DNA of 64,000 nucleotides, from contig NZ_BCNV01000001.1 in assembly GCF_001570725.1 (NCBI RefSeq), forward strand, positions 3,038,001 to 3,102,000, read 5' to 3'. The notes under the pieces are model-generated. The model worked only from the letters and a program-made list of their open reading frames with translations. It had not been told where the DNA came from and did no database searches. Source of the DNA: Paenibacillus amylolyticus (GTDB lineage Bacteria > Bacillota > Bacilli > Paenibacillales > Paenibacillaceae). Shown here piece by piece: positions 39,384 to 48,501 of this stretch (the first letter of the stretch is position 1; each line of letters begins with the position of its first letter). Position numbers and translations under genes: made by a program.

Positions 39384-41053
39384 GCTTGGTTCCCCCCGTT
39401 ATCCAACGACTTCTCTTCCACTTCCAGATTCATCTGTTTCAACACTGCTGCAACTTCACGCCTGAAGCCAAACCAGTTTTTGTTGGTATGTCCACCCAAG
39501 GTAAGCTGTTTATCATCAAAACGAATCCAGATGCGGCGATGATGCCAATAAAAACCCATGATCAGACCCAACATGACAATACCGGCTCCTACCCATACAA
39601 AAGGCATTGCCTTATCCACTCGTATATTGAGATAACTTACGGACTGAATAATATCGACTTTGTCCATGCTGTCTACTTCCAGTTGTAAAGGAATCTCTGT
39701 TCCAATCAGCTGTTCGTTAATCGCATCCTGTTGAAACCTTTGTTTATCAATCTGCTTCGCAAAATAAAGATATTGTATCCCCTCTTCAGGCAGATCCGGT
39801 CCTTTGATGAGAAAGAGAAAAGCAGGTGCATTAGGTGAAGGCGATTTTGATTTGGGCTGACCATTCTCATCCAACCCAAAATCCATAAACTTCTCTTTCA
39901 CCGTCAGATGATAAGGTCCTGCTTCAAAAGTTCTTTGGGTATCTACCATATCGATTTTAATTGCACCGTATACTTCACCCGTCTTGGTATTGACCAGATC
40001 AGGTGTTACGGACCGAATGGTGGGTGTCAGATCATAATCAAACTGATAGGCTTTCAGACCGTTATAATTCAATGGATGATTCACCCGTACATCATGCCTC
40101 GCTACCTCAGCTAACTGAGGTTTCTTCGAGAGATCTGAACAATCCGCTGTACATTCATACAAAACAACTTTCGTTTCAAACAGTTTTGGAACGGTCTTAT
40201 TCAGGTTACGGAATTGCTCTGGTACTTCTTCCTCGCTGTAGAATTCAACATTAAACTGTTCATTTTGCAGATACATCGACGTATTCGGGATCTTTTTGAT
40301 CTCACCTTCAGGAAAAGCGACATGCTCGTCCAGGTTCAGACCAGGAAGTCCTCGTGCGAGCACCGCCAGCAAAAATATAATGAGTCCGATATGAATAACA
40401 TATGGGCCCCATCGACTGAATCGCTGTTTCTCGGCTAGTAATGCATCACCCTGCGTGTGCACACGGTACCCTTTCTTTTTCAGCGGCGTAACCGCTTTCT
40501 TAATCCAGTCTTCTGGTGCCTCTTCAATGGAACCTTGGTACACCAGACGCTGTCTTGTCAAAAATTGCGTATGTTTGCGTATTCTCTGTTTATTCAGTGC
40601 TTTATAGAGCGGTAAGACGCGATCCAGACTGCATATCACCAATGATGCACCAATCAGCACCAGCAGTAGAATAAACCACCAGGATTCGTATGTATGGGAT
40701 AGACCCAACAGATAATAAATGTGACCCAACTGACCGTATGTTTCTTTGTAATACACGGAAGGATCAATATTCAAGAATGTACTTTCTTGCGGATAGATCG
40801 TGCCAAGCATAGAGCCTACAAGCGTAAAGACAATCATATAGACGGCAATTTTGACGGATGAAAAAAAGTTCCATATGCGGTCAATGATATTGGGATTACT
40901 CCGCTGTGAACGGCGCGCCATGCCATCATAGCGCATTTCAAGCACTTCATCCGATTTAGCTTCTGCCTCCAGCAGCGGTTTCCCACATGCTTCACATAGC
41001 ACAGTGCCTACCGGATTCTGGTGTCCACACTCACATTTGGTATTTTGGAACAC
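39380..41053 (-). CDS. resB: Cytochrome c biogenesis protein ResB (Ccs1)
   Basis: The 557-aa protein begins with a zinc-ribbon-like start, CECGHQNPVGTVLCEACG, then has the Ccs1/ResB layout with three N-terminal membrane helices, a large extracytoplasmic domain (including ...YECTADCSDL) and a final helix near residue 490. ResB and ResC together deliver heme to apocytochromes. It follows resA by 14 bases and overlaps resC by four. Confidence 0.95.
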   Translation of the reverse strand: MFQNTKCECGHQNPVGTVLCEACGKPLLEAEAKSDEVLEMRYDGMARRSQRSNPNIIDRIWNFFSSVKIAVYMIVFTLVGSMLGTIYPQESTFLNIDPSVYYKETYGQLGHIYYLLGLSHTYESWWFILLLVLIGASLVICSLDRVLPLYKALNKQRIRKHTQFLTRQRLVYQGSIEEAPEDWIKKAVTPLKKKGYRVHTQGDALLAEKQRFSRWGPYVIHIGLIIFLLAVLARGLPGLNLDEHVAFPEGEIKKIPNTSMYLQNEQFNVEFYSEEEVPEQFRNLNKTVPKLFETKVVLYECTADCSDLSKKPQLAEVARHDVRVNHPLNYNGLKAYQFDYDLTPTIRSVTPDLVNTKTGEVYGAIKIDMVDTQRTFEAGPYHLTVKEKFMDFGLDENGQPKSKSPSPNAPAFLFLIKGPDLPEEGIQYLYFAKQIDKQRFQQDAINEQLIGTEIPLQLEVDSMDKVDIIQSVSYLNIRVDKAMPFVWVGAGIVMLGLIMGFYWHHRRIWIRFDDKQLTLGGHTNKNWFGFRREVAAVLKQMNLEVEEKSLDNGGNQA

Positions 41054-41067
41054 GAATAGACCTCCTG

Positions 41068-41595
41068 TCAGGGCTGCTTCGCCAGTTGCGAAATTTGAGC
41101 GTCAAGTGTGTCCAAATCAAGTTGCCCGATATGAATGGTAGAGATTTTGCCCGTGTCGGATACAAAGAATGTCGTTGGCATCGGAGAGATCCCGAAATCA
41201 CGAACCGAGTTTTTCTCCCGGTCCAGCATGATTGGAAACGTAACTCCAACCTGCCGTACAAAATTATCCACGGTCATCTGATCTTCCCCAACATTAATCC
41301 CCACAAATTGCACTCCTTGGTCCTTCCATTTGTCAGCTTGCGCCTGAAGTGCAGGCATTTCTTTAACACAAGGTTCACACCAGGTGCCCCAGAAATTGAT
41401 CACCATGGCTTTTCCTTTGTACTCATCAGACGTATGAACTTGACCATCCAGGCCCAGCAGTTCAAAAGAAGGAGACTTGTCCCCTTCCTTTGGTTTGCCA
41501 TTCGAGCCGGATACCGATGTGGTAATCGCATATCCGCCCAACACCAGGATCAATAACAAAATGACGATTTGCACCGTTCTTCTTGATTTCCCCAT
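41068..41595 (-). CDS. resA: Thiol-disulfide oxidoreductase ResA
   Basis: The 175-aa product has an N-terminal membrane anchor (IVILLLILVLGGYAI) and a thioredoxin-like domain with the active site WGTWCEPCVKE (CxxC). It reduces the heme-binding cysteines of apocytochrome c outside the membrane. The typical KPKEGDKSPSFELLGLDG segment follows the anchor. It is the first gene of the res operon; a TATAAT and a ResD-like box lie upstream. Confidence 0.94.
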   Translation of the reverse strand: MGKSRRTVQIVILLLILVLGGYAITTSVSGSNGKPKEGDKSPSFELLGLDGQVHTSDEYKGKAMVINFWGTWCEPCVKEMPALQAQADKWKDQGVQFVGINVGEDQMTVDNFVRQVGVTFPIMLDREKNSVRDFGISPMPTTFFVSDTGKISTIHIGQLDLDTLDAQISQLAKQP

Positions 41596-41670
41596 GTGCT
41601 GCTCCCCTTTTAAGTGACTGTTGCATTCGCATTTTATTGGTCTAAGACAACTGTGAACATCCTATGAACA

Positions 41671-41694
41671 ATTATAGCGAACTTCGTCACAAAA
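41671..41694 (-). promoter_or_regulatory. Candidate resA promoter with ResD-like box
   Basis: On the minus strand TATAAT (41676-41671) lacks a good -35 but is preceded by TTTTGTGACG (41694-41685), which resembles the TTTGTGAAT ResD-binding pattern. A poor -35 fits an activated promoter. Confidence 0.4.
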
Positions 41695-41729
41695 CTGCGG
41701 CGGTTTTATGAAAATTATGTGTCCTCACA

Positions 41730-42479
41730 TTACCTTTTTTTCATTTTTTTGGCTGGTTCTGATTGTGCGAGTGTAATCAGGTTGTTGACTTCCTCTTTGG
41801 TCAGATTGCGTGTCAAACCACGTTTCAGGTTTTGTAGCAAAATACCACCAAACGAAATCCGTTTCAGTCGGGTTACCGGATGGTTGATCGCCTCGAACAT
41901 ACGTCTAACCTGACGGTTACGCCCTTCATAGATCGTAATGGAGATCACCGACTCATTGGCCGCTGTATCCACATCTTTGTACTCTACCTCTGCAGGAGCA
42001 GTCATGCCGTCATCCAGCATAATGCCTGTCTTTAATTTCTCCAGAGCTGTACCATGCGGCACACCTTTGACCGTTGCATGATACGTTTTGGGTACGTGAT
42101 GCTTCGGATGCGTCAACAAGTGTGCAAACTCACCATCATTTGTCAGGATCAATAAGCCCTCCGTGTCATAATCCAGACGACCCACAGGGTATACACGTTC
42201 CTTGACACCTTTCAGGTAGTCGGATACAATTTTCCGACCTTCCGGGTCAGATGCACTTGTGATAACGCCTTTAGGCTTATTCAACATCAAGTACACTTTT
42301 TTCTCACTGCGGATCGGTTTTCCATTAACCGTAATCATATCCTCTTCGGGGTTCGCTTTCGTACCCAGTTCGGTTACGACCTCCCCGTTAACTTCTACTT
42401 TGCCGGACAGGATCAGTTCCTCGCTCTTACGGCGGGATGCAATGCCTGCCTGTGCGATAATTTTTTGTAATCTTTCCAT
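41730..42479 (-). CDS. rluB: 23S rRNA pseudouridine synthase RluB
   Basis: The 249-aa enzyme has an N-terminal S4 RNA-binding domain (MERLQKIIAQAG...ASRRKSEELI) and a RsuA-type catalytic domain with the aspartate motif GRLDYDTEGLLILTNDG near residue 100. It modifies helix 89-93 region uridines of 23S rRNA. I use the ATG at 42479, 11 bases after GAGGTG; an ATG at 42488 lies too close to it. In B. subtilis it also lies next to the res and spm genes. Confidence 0.93.
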   Translation of the reverse strand: MERLQKIIAQAGIASRRKSEELILSGKVEVNGEVVTELGTKANPEEDMITVNGKPIRSEKKVYLMLNKPKGVITSASDPEGRKIVSDYLKGVKERVYPVGRLDYDTEGLLILTNDGEFAHLLTHPKHHVPKTYHATVKGVPHGTALEKLKTGIMLDDGMTAPAEVEYKDVDTAANESVISITIYEGRNRQVRRMFEAINHPVTRLKRISFGGILLQNLKRGLTRNLTKEEVNNLITLAQSEPAKKMKKR

Positions 42480-42607
42480 GTTTGTCATGTCACCTCACAC
42501 TAATGATACCCATCACGCAGGGAAATCACAAGGATTATCCAAGGATTTTGTAAACTGGCGTCACAAATATCCATTTTAGCCTACCTTCCTTCTTCAGAAT
42601 GATGCAA

Positions 42608-42663
42608 AAAAGGCTTACCCTTACACTACCTGTTGAACACAGATGGCATAAAGATAAGCCTTT
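42608..42663 (-). terminator. Terminator after the trypsin-like protease gene
   Basis: On the minus strand AAGGCTTA and TAAGCCTT pair at the ends of a longer loop, followed by TTTTTT. Confidence 0.65.
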
Positions 42664-42674
42664 TTCTAAATCAT

Positions 42675-43493
42675 TTAATTGGAAACTTTACCGGCAACCG
42701 CAACCTGCTTTTTGGCAGGCGTGGTGCTATCTTTAATGAAAGACTGCAATGTTTTGGAAGTAATATAATAGGTTCGTCCACCATACACAAACGTCATCAT
42801 GCCGATTACCCGGTTATTCTGATCCAGAACAGGGCCACCTGAATTACCTTGTGCCATGGATTTCACAATACTGCCGATTCCCTTCTTGCCTGGAACATCC
42901 GAAGCCTGGGAGCTGAACACCCGGCTTTTCGCTATCGTATTGTAGGTTGAAGGGAAATCTTCATCCAGAATGACCAGATCACCAGCAGGATTTTTGGGGA
43001 ATCCAATGGTGTAGACGACCTGGTTATCCCTTGCGTTCGTGAACGTGACCGGTTTGGCGTCTATCTCCTTGTCCAACTTCAGCAATGCCATGTCTGTGAC
43101 CGGATCTGTCTTAATAATCTTCGCCTTTACAGGCTGACCCAAGGAACCCGGACTAGCAACAGTCAGTGTGCCTTCATCGCCATCAGACAGTTCAGCATAA
43201 CTCTGAACGACATGGTAATTCGTGAGCACTTCATCCTTGGAGATCAGTATCGAGGTACCAACATCATAATATACCATATCAGGTTCATTCTGCTTGACCA
43301 AACGTACATTCACGACTGGAAAAGAATCCGCTGTGACCGCCATTTGTGCACGCAGCTGTTTGTCGAAGTATCCTGTAAAATGTATCGTCTGAACGGCTTG
43401 AGCCGCCGCCAGCCCCGTTGACCCTGCGAGCATTGCAATGGCAAGCACGCCTGACATTCCGACACGGAGCATTCGTTTCCAACTCTTCTGCAT
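42675..43493 (-). CDS. Secreted trypsin-like serine protease
   Basis: The 272-aa product has a signal peptide ending near AAAQA (residue 32) and a trypsin-like domain. The catalytic triad is visible: His in TNYHVVQS, Asp in DPVTDMALLKL and Ser in AQGNSGGPV, in the usual order for HtrA/DegP-type proteins. No PDZ domain follows. It lies between rluB and spmB, where B. subtilis has no such gene, and is transcribed alone with its own terminator. Substrate is unknown. Confidence 0.88.
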   Translation of the reverse strand: MQKSWKRMLRVGMSGVLAIAMLAGSTGLAAAQAVQTIHFTGYFDKQLRAQMAVTADSFPVVNVRLVKQNEPDMVYYDVGTSILISKDEVLTNYHVVQSYAELSDGDEGTLTVASPGSLGQPVKAKIIKTDPVTDMALLKLDKEIDAKPVTFTNARDNQVVYTIGFPKNPAGDLVILDEDFPSTYNTIAKSRVFSSQASDVPGKKGIGSIVKSMAQGNSGGPVLDQNNRVIGMMTFVYGGRTYYITSKTLQSFIKDSTTPAKKQVAVAGKVSN

Positions 43494-43556
43494 GTCTCAC
43501 TCTCCTCCGCTATTATTCTAGCATATCTAATATATCGGAAGGAAAGGAGATATCTT

Positions 43557-44090
43557 TTAACCAAAAACGAGCAAACAAATGGCGAGCGCAGCAATAAAAC
43601 CAACGACATCGGAAAACAACCCCACTTTGAGCGCATACCGACCGTTCCGTATGCCTACAGCCCCAAAATAGACAGTCAGCACGTATAACGTGGTATCTGT
43701 ACTTCCCTGAATGGTAGATGCCATGCGTCCAATCATGGAGTCAGGGCCATGGGTTTTGATCAGATCGGTTGTAAACGCAAGGGAGCCTGTCCCGGTCAAC
43801 GGACGCAGAATCCCGAGTGGCAAGACTTCCCCCGGTACACCCATCCAGGATACAAGAGGAGCTAACAGGCTAATCACAAAATCCAGTGCACCCGAGGCAC
43901 GAAAGACGCTGATTGCGACCATCATGCCCACGAGATGCGGGATTATGCTAATTGCAGTAGAGAATCCATCTTTGGCCCCATCAACAAAGGATTCGTATAC
44001 CGGGACCTTTTTGGTAAACGCATATAATGGAACAAACGCGATAATAACCGGGATGGCCCAGACAGAGATCCAGTTGATGAAGGTTAACAA
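43557..44090 (-). CDS. spmB: Spore maturation protein SpmB
   Basis: The 177-aa integral membrane protein has a nucleoside-transporter-gate-like repeat, with VDGAKDGFSTAISIIPHLVGMM in the first half and the TDLIKTHGPDSMIGRMASTIQGSTDTT segment in the second. SpmA and SpmB are required for normal spore core dehydration. It follows spmA by six bases. Confidence 0.93.
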   Translation of the reverse strand: MLTFINWISVWAIPVIIAFVPLYAFTKKVPVYESFVDGAKDGFSTAISIIPHLVGMMVAISVFRASGALDFVISLLAPLVSWMGVPGEVLPLGILRPLTGTGSLAFTTDLIKTHGPDSMIGRMASTIQGSTDTTLYVLTVYFGAVGIRNGRYALKVGLFSDVVGFIAALAICLLVFG

Positions 44091-44096
44091 GGGTGC

Positions 44097-44723
44097 TCAT
44101 CCTTTCATGCCGGGATTGCCACTTTTCTGTATGCGCGGCGGTTTATGTAATGCCCTGTTTCGATACCAGCGATCGGCGATTATGGCAGCAAGTGTAGCGA
44201 TAATGGTAGCCATTAGTGTTGTTCCCACAATCTCTGTAGCATTTGCGGAATGATAGTTTAACCGGATCGCAATCAGCGTTGTTGGAATAATGGTAATGCT
44301 CGCCGTATTCAGAGCCAGTAAGGTGCACATGGCAGGAGAAGCCGTTTGTTTGTCCGGATTAAGCTCTTGCAGTTGTTGCATGGCTTTGATTCCCATCGGA
44401 GTAGCCGCATTTCCTAACCCTAGCAGATTGGCACTCATATTGGAGAGAATATAACCCATCGCCGGATGATTTTTGGGCACATCGGGGAATAGAAAACCAA
44501 CAACCGGACCCAGCAGCTTAGCGATCCGGGCTAGGAGACCGGCATCTTCAGCCATTTTCATCATGCCCATCCAGAACACAAGCACACTGATCAGTCCAAA
44601 ACAGACCGTGACTCCCGTTGCCGCTCCATCGAAAGCGGCTTGCGTGACCACTTCGATATTGCCGTTGATGGCCGCAAAAGCAAATCCGATTAAGATCATG
44701 AGTAGCCAAATTAGATTGATCAT
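44097..44723 (-). CDS. spmA: Spore maturation protein SpmA
   Basis: The 208-aa membrane protein is the SpmB partner, with TQAAFDGAATGVTVCFGLISVL, LGLGNAATPMGI and TIIPTTLIAIR, typical of the family. The order dacB-spmA-spmB is the same as in B. subtilis, where all three affect the spore cortex and dehydration. Confidence 0.93.
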   Translation of the reverse strand: MINLIWLLMILIGFAFAAINGNIEVVTQAAFDGAATGVTVCFGLISVLVFWMGMMKMAEDAGLLARIAKLLGPVVGFLFPDVPKNHPAMGYILSNMSANLLGLGNAATPMGIKAMQQLQELNPDKQTASPAMCTLLALNTASITIIPTTLIAIRLNYHSANATEIVGTTLMATIIATLAAIIADRWYRNRALHKPPRIQKSGNPGMKG

Positions 44724-44754
44724 GGGTTACATCCTCCCTTCAAAGGTGATTTAG

Positions 44755-45942
44755 TTAAGGAGATAACAGGTGACTTAACACGGCACGCCATGCAGCTGCC
44801 CAGGAAGAGACATTGCCGATTCCACCCATTGTAGCCTCTTCTGTCTTCGGCTCAGGAGGAATAAAACTACCTTTGCGATATACCGGAATCGAGCCCACCA
44901 GTTTGCCGTCTAACTGCATATCAATGCGACCCGCCAACCCGAACGAAGGATCTGTTGATGGTCCCTTGCCTTCCGTTTCTGACTGTGCTCGATTCTGGTG
45001 CAGAATCAACTTCTTGGTCAATGAGCTTTGCTCACTCTTAGCCAGTGGGTACCAAAATCCCCGGCCTGTAACGACATCAGTATTTTGCACAGGCTGCTCT
45101 TGTTTGGCCACCTCTACCAACGGAAAGTATTCAAACCCGAAATCAAGCATCCGAGCATGATCGTTCCAATCGTTTCCATCGTTCAGCGTTACTGCAGCGA
45201 GCTGCTGCCCATTACGTGTAGCGGAACTGACCAAACATCTGAAGGCTTTTTTCGTGTATCCGGTTTTCACACCATCCGCACCCTCATACATTCGCAGCAT
45301 TTTATTTTTGTTGTGCCAGGAGTATTCCCAGCTTTCATTCGGGTTAGGTGCGGATTTGTCCTCCGTGGCTACAATACGTTTGAACACCGGATTGTGCAAC
45401 GCATACGCTGTTAATCGTGCCAAATCATTGGCTGTAGAATAGTGACCTTCTGCATCCAGTCCATGAGGATTCATAAAGTGAGAATGCGTCAGGCCGATTT
45501 GCTCCGCCTTTTTGTTCATTAACAGCACAAAACCATCTTCCGAACCACCCACATGTTCCGCGATCGCTGACGCCGCGTCATTGCCTGAACGGAGCATGAG
45601 CCCGTATAGCATGTTTTCGAGCGTCATTTCTTCGCCTAACTTCAAGTAGAGAGATGATCCTTCTTTGGCAAATGCCGAGGGAGTGACTTTAACTTTCTCA
45701 TCCAGCTTGCTGTGTTCAATCGCTACGATTGCCGTCATGATCTTGGTCAAGCTGGCAATTCGCAGTTCCTTATCCCCGTCCTTGCTGTATAAGATCCGGC
45801 CTGATGTGACATCAATGAGAGCAGCGCTTTGTGCATGTGTAGATGGACCTTGAATCGTTGCCTGGGCTTGAGTAACCCCTAATGAAGACAGCAAGAAGAC
45901 AGGGATAAGCATGCATGCAATGACTTTCGTTATTTTTCGCAT
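44755..45942 (-). CDS. dacB: D-alanyl-D-alanine carboxypeptidase DacB (PBP5*)
   Basis: The 395-aa protein has a signal peptide ending near QAQA, then a low-molecular-mass PBP domain with all three motifs: SLTK (SxxK) near residue 63, SGND (SxN) near residue 123 and KTGYTK near residue 227. DacB trims cortex peptidoglycan peptides in the spore. The C-terminal part is a small domain followed by a short hydrophobic tail. The ATG at 45942 follows GGAGGAATGAATTG. It leads directly into spmA. Confidence 0.92.
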   Translation of the reverse strand: MRKITKVIACMLIPVFLLSSLGVTQAQATIQGPSTHAQSAALIDVTSGRILYSKDGDKELRIASLTKIMTAIVAIEHSKLDEKVKVTPSAFAKEGSSLYLKLGEEMTLENMLYGLMLRSGNDAASAIAEHVGGSEDGFVLLMNKKAEQIGLTHSHFMNPHGLDAEGHYSTANDLARLTAYALHNPVFKRIVATEDKSAPNPNESWEYSWHNKNKMLRMYEGADGVKTGYTKKAFRCLVSSATRNGQQLAAVTLNDGNDWNDHARMLDFGFEYFPLVEVAKQEQPVQNTDVVTGRGFWYPLAKSEQSSLTKKLILHQNRAQSETEGKGPSTDPSFGLAGRIDMQLDGKLVGSIPVYRKGSFIPPEPKTEEATMGGIGNVSSWAAAWRAVLSHLLSP

Positions 45943-46025
45943 CAATTCATTCCTCCGGGTCACTTGGAATCTTGTACTATCTTATGTCCGGACAACTTGG
46001 AGTATGTCCCATAGGGCAAAAACAG

Positions 46026-46062
46026 CAAAAAATCCCTCACGCTGGGATGCGGGAGGGATCAT
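46026..46062 (-). terminator. Terminator after the gerW-type gene
   Basis: On the minus strand ATCCCTCCCGC and GTGAGGGAT pair as a stem followed by TTTTTTG. Confidence 0.75.
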
Positions 46063-46073
46063 GACGAAATGAT

Positions 46074-46556
46074 TCAGCTATACGTTGATGGATCTGGTGT
46101 AACGGGTACACCTGTAGTATTCGTTGGTGTTGTATTCCGTTGGAACATGCCTTGAATTCGGTCCAAAACATAAGGGGTGGAGTCAATGAGTTTCTCAAAC
46201 AGATGTGTGGAGTTATCGAGTGGCACAATGTGTACCCCCTGTTTACCTACCACCAGGAACGCGATAGGACGTATGGATACACCGCCGCCACTACCGCCAC
46301 CAAACGGAGAAGCCACTTTAGCCGAACTCGCATGCTCAGCAGAGGTACCCGTAGCACCACTTTTGCCACTACTTTCTCCATTAACGTGAAAATCACTACC
46401 ACCGGCAGCAAATCCGAATCCCACCTTACTGATTGGCAAAATCACGGTACCATCTGGTGTTTCGACTGCATCGCCAACAATTGTATTGACATCCACCATG
46501 GCCTTGATATTTTCCATTGCGGTTTCCATTAAGCCTTGAATTGGATGATCTGACAT
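46074..46556 (-). CDS. ytfJ: GerW-family sporulation protein (YtfJ-like)
   Basis: The 160-aa protein has the YtfJ/GerW core PIQGLMETAMENIKAMVDVNTIVGD near the N-terminus, VILPISKVGFGFAAGGSDF and a glycine-rich GGGSGGGVSI segment, then VGKQGVHIVPLDN. The C-terminal tail is Thr/Pro-rich. It is paired with the DUF2953 gene upstream, as in B. subtilis ytfI-ytfJ. The exact spore role in germination is from family knowledge. Confidence 0.88.
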   Translation of the reverse strand: MSDHPIQGLMETAMENIKAMVDVNTIVGDAVETPDGTVILPISKVGFGFAAGGSDFHVNGESSGKSGATGTSAEHASSAKVASPFGGGSGGGVSIRPIAFLVVGKQGVHIVPLDNSTHLFEKLIDSTPYVLDRIQGMFQRNTTPTNTTGVPVTPDPSTYS

Positions 46557-46700
46557 TTAAATTCCCTCCAGTTTCAATGTAAGCTAGGTTTGATCTAACC
46601 ATATCATCCCCAAACTTGAAGGGACTTATGTAAATAAGCATTTTAAGTACACTCACCGAACTCACAACTCTTTTCAAAACAAAGTAGCTGTGATGGACAG

Positions 46701-47447
46701 TTATAGCGTGTTCCCACTAAGCTTATTCTTTTGCTTCTCCTTATGCCTGCGGCGCTGTTCCTGAAGAAGTTTGAACCACATCCGCCATCCGCCTTCAACT
46801 TGGAGCACACGGGTAAGTAGCGTAACGCAAGCAACTAAAAGGGCTGTAATCCGAATCTTCACTCTACAATCAAGCTCTGTTCTGAACTCCATTTCGTCTG
46901 ACCATACCGGCATAACCTGAAGCACGGGCGTATCATCGAAACGGATCTGATAAGTGAGAAAACCAATGATAATGGATTTGATGCTCCACACCCAGCCCGT
47001 CAGCACCGCTGTATATGCTGCATCACCAACACCAATGTGGGTAGACCAAGACAATTGAGTCATATGTACACGTGTGAGTGTTTGCTTGAGCCACAGCTTG
47101 AGCGCATCGGTCGCCCTTAGCATAACTTTTACATCTTTGGTCCATTTCTTGACCTTACGTTTGTTAACCCGTTCACTTCCCTGGGCTTCCCCTCTGGAAT
47201 GATTCATGGATTGTTCGGTCTTGACCAGGAAACCTTCCTTCATATTGCGAAAAACAATACTCGGGATTTCATAGTTAATCCGTACAATTCCATAAAGAAG
47301 ACGAACATTAATATTGGCATAATCATCACTTTTATGTTTACTGAATGTAAAATGTACATGAACATTTGAGATGAGGACTGCGGCAATCAGCAATGCGAAC
47401 AATAAACCGATTCCTCCAAGCCAAATCCACACAGGCCTTACCTCCAA
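46701..47447 (-). CDS. DUF2953 membrane protein (YtfI-like)
   Basis: The 248-aa product has an N-terminal membrane helix (WLGGIGLLFALLIAAVLI), then alternating beta-type segments and a final helix near ALLVACVTLL. The sequence matches the general shape of DUF2953/YtfI proteins and it is next to the YtfJ-type gene, as in B. subtilis. The C-terminus is basic (EQRRRHKEKQKNK). The function is unknown; in that organism the pair is linked to sporulation. Confidence 0.75.
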   Translation of the reverse strand: MEVRPVWIWLGGIGLLFALLIAAVLISNVHVHFTFSKHKSDDYANINVRLLYGIVRINYEIPSIVFRNMKEGFLVKTEQSMNHSRGEAQGSERVNKRKVKKWTKDVKVMLRATDALKLWLKQTLTRVHMTQLSWSTHIGVGDAAYTAVLTGWVWSIKSIIIGFLTYQIRFDDTPVLQVMPVWSDEMEFRTELDCRVKIRITALLVACVTLLTRVLQVEGGWRMWFKLLQEQRRRHKEKQKNKLSGNTL

Positions 47448-47600
47448 GCCCTCAATTCTTTTCTCGTCTAGTATGGCACTCTGGATAGGAAAAAATTCAC
47501 GTCTGACCTAAAAATCCCATTTCATATTTGTATGGAACCGGTCCTAAACCTTTTATATAAACAAATTGGACTAAAGATTAGTTTCACTGGTCACTCCGAT

Positions 47601-47750
47601 GACAGAATAACCTTCTGATCGCTGTTATCCCCAGATTTTTTTGATTCCCTTTTCTAAAGGGTAAATCCGAGGATAAGCCTATGCTTCCGATGCAGCTTTC
47701 TTTCAGAAAGCTTTTAGGCGAACACTCCGTTTCTTCAGATTATTTCTGTC
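47601..47750. repeat. Structured intergenic repeat, copy A
   Basis: The ends GACAGAATAACCTTCTGA (47601-47618) and TTCAGATTATTTCTGTC (47734-47750) are complementary with small bulges. Inside are TCGCTGTTATCCCC (47619-47632), a hairpin CCCTTT-TCT-AAAGGG (47648-47662), a second hairpin GCTTTCT-TTC-AGAAAGC near 47694-47711, and AGGCGAAC (47716-47723). The core and AGGCGAAC recur in copy B. Confidence 0.75.
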
Positions 47751-47796
47751 CTCTCCGTTATGTGTAATGTTTAGTTCAATTTATAAAAAAAGGCAC

Positions 47797-47828
47797 AAAA
47801 AAACCGACTCCACTGATGGGTGTCGGTT
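47797..47828 (-). terminator. Terminator after scpB
   Basis: On the minus strand ACCGAC-A-CCCATCAGTGGA-GTCGGT followed by TTTTTTT. Confidence 0.85.
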
Positions 47829-47844
47829 AGTATGAGCCTGCAAA

Positions 47845-48501
47845 TTAAAGTGAAGAATCCGTATTATCGTCTTCGTTGTCGATATGATTTAGATCATCCG
47901 CCGGATCAGCACTTTCAGGTTCCAGTTGTTGCAGATCCAGTTTGTTGAATAACAGTTGTGTCTCTTCCTCCAGGTTCTCCGAATCTTCGAACAAGCCAGG
48001 TTCCGGAAGGTCTTTAATTGAAGCCAAGCCGAAATAATCCAGGAATGACTTGGTCGTTCCATACAGAATTGGTCGTCCGATCGCCTCGGCTCGTCCCACT
48101 TCAATGATCAGATCCTTATTCACAAGTGTATGAATAGCCCGCTCCGATTTCACACCGCGAATCTCCTCAATCTCTACCCGGGTAATCGGCTGCCGGTACG
48201 CCACGATGGCCAACGTCTCCAGAGCCGCCTGGGATAACGAGGTTCGTGCTGGAGAGTACGCCAGTTTCTCAAAATACACAGCATGCTCAGGCAAAGTGCC
48301 CAGCTGAACTACACCAGCGATCTTGAGAATCTGTACACCCCGTCCCTGCTGAGAAAATTCATGAATCATCTCCTCAATCGCGTCCGTTACAAGCTCCACT
48401 CGCTGGTCAACGATCTCGGCAATTTGTTTGATACTCAGACCTTCTTCTCCGGACAAAAACAGCAGGCCTTCAATAATCGATTTCAATTTCGGAAAATCCA
48501 T
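47845..48501 (-). CDS. scpB: Segregation and condensation protein B
   Basis: The 218-aa protein is ScpB, part of the SMC-ScpAB condensin. It begins MDFPKLKSIIEGLLFLSGEEGL and carries the wHTH repeats with AALETLAIVAYRQPITRVEIEEIRG near residue 115. The C-terminal tail is acidic. The ATG at 48501 lies inside the end of scpA (32-base overlap), as in other Bacillota scpAB operons, giving coupled translation. Confidence 0.95.
   Translation of the reverse strand: MDFPKLKSIIEGLLFLSGEEGLSIKQIAEIVDQRVELVTDAIEEMIHEFSQQGRGVQILKIAGVVQLGTLPEHAVYFEKLAYSPARTSLSQAALETLAIVAYRQPITRVEIEEIRGVKSERAIHTLVNKDLIIEVGRAEAIGRPILYGTTKSFLDYFGLASIKDLPEPGLFEDSENLEEETQLLFNKLDLQQLEPESADPADDLNHIDNEDDNTDSSL

Larger units (their letters stand above)
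47448..47844. other. Intergenic region holding repeat copy A
   Basis: Nearly 400 bases without a supported gene. It contains the structured element 47601-47750 and the scpB terminator at 47797-47827; the first 150 bases are AT-rich and have no recognised signal. Confidence 0.6.
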
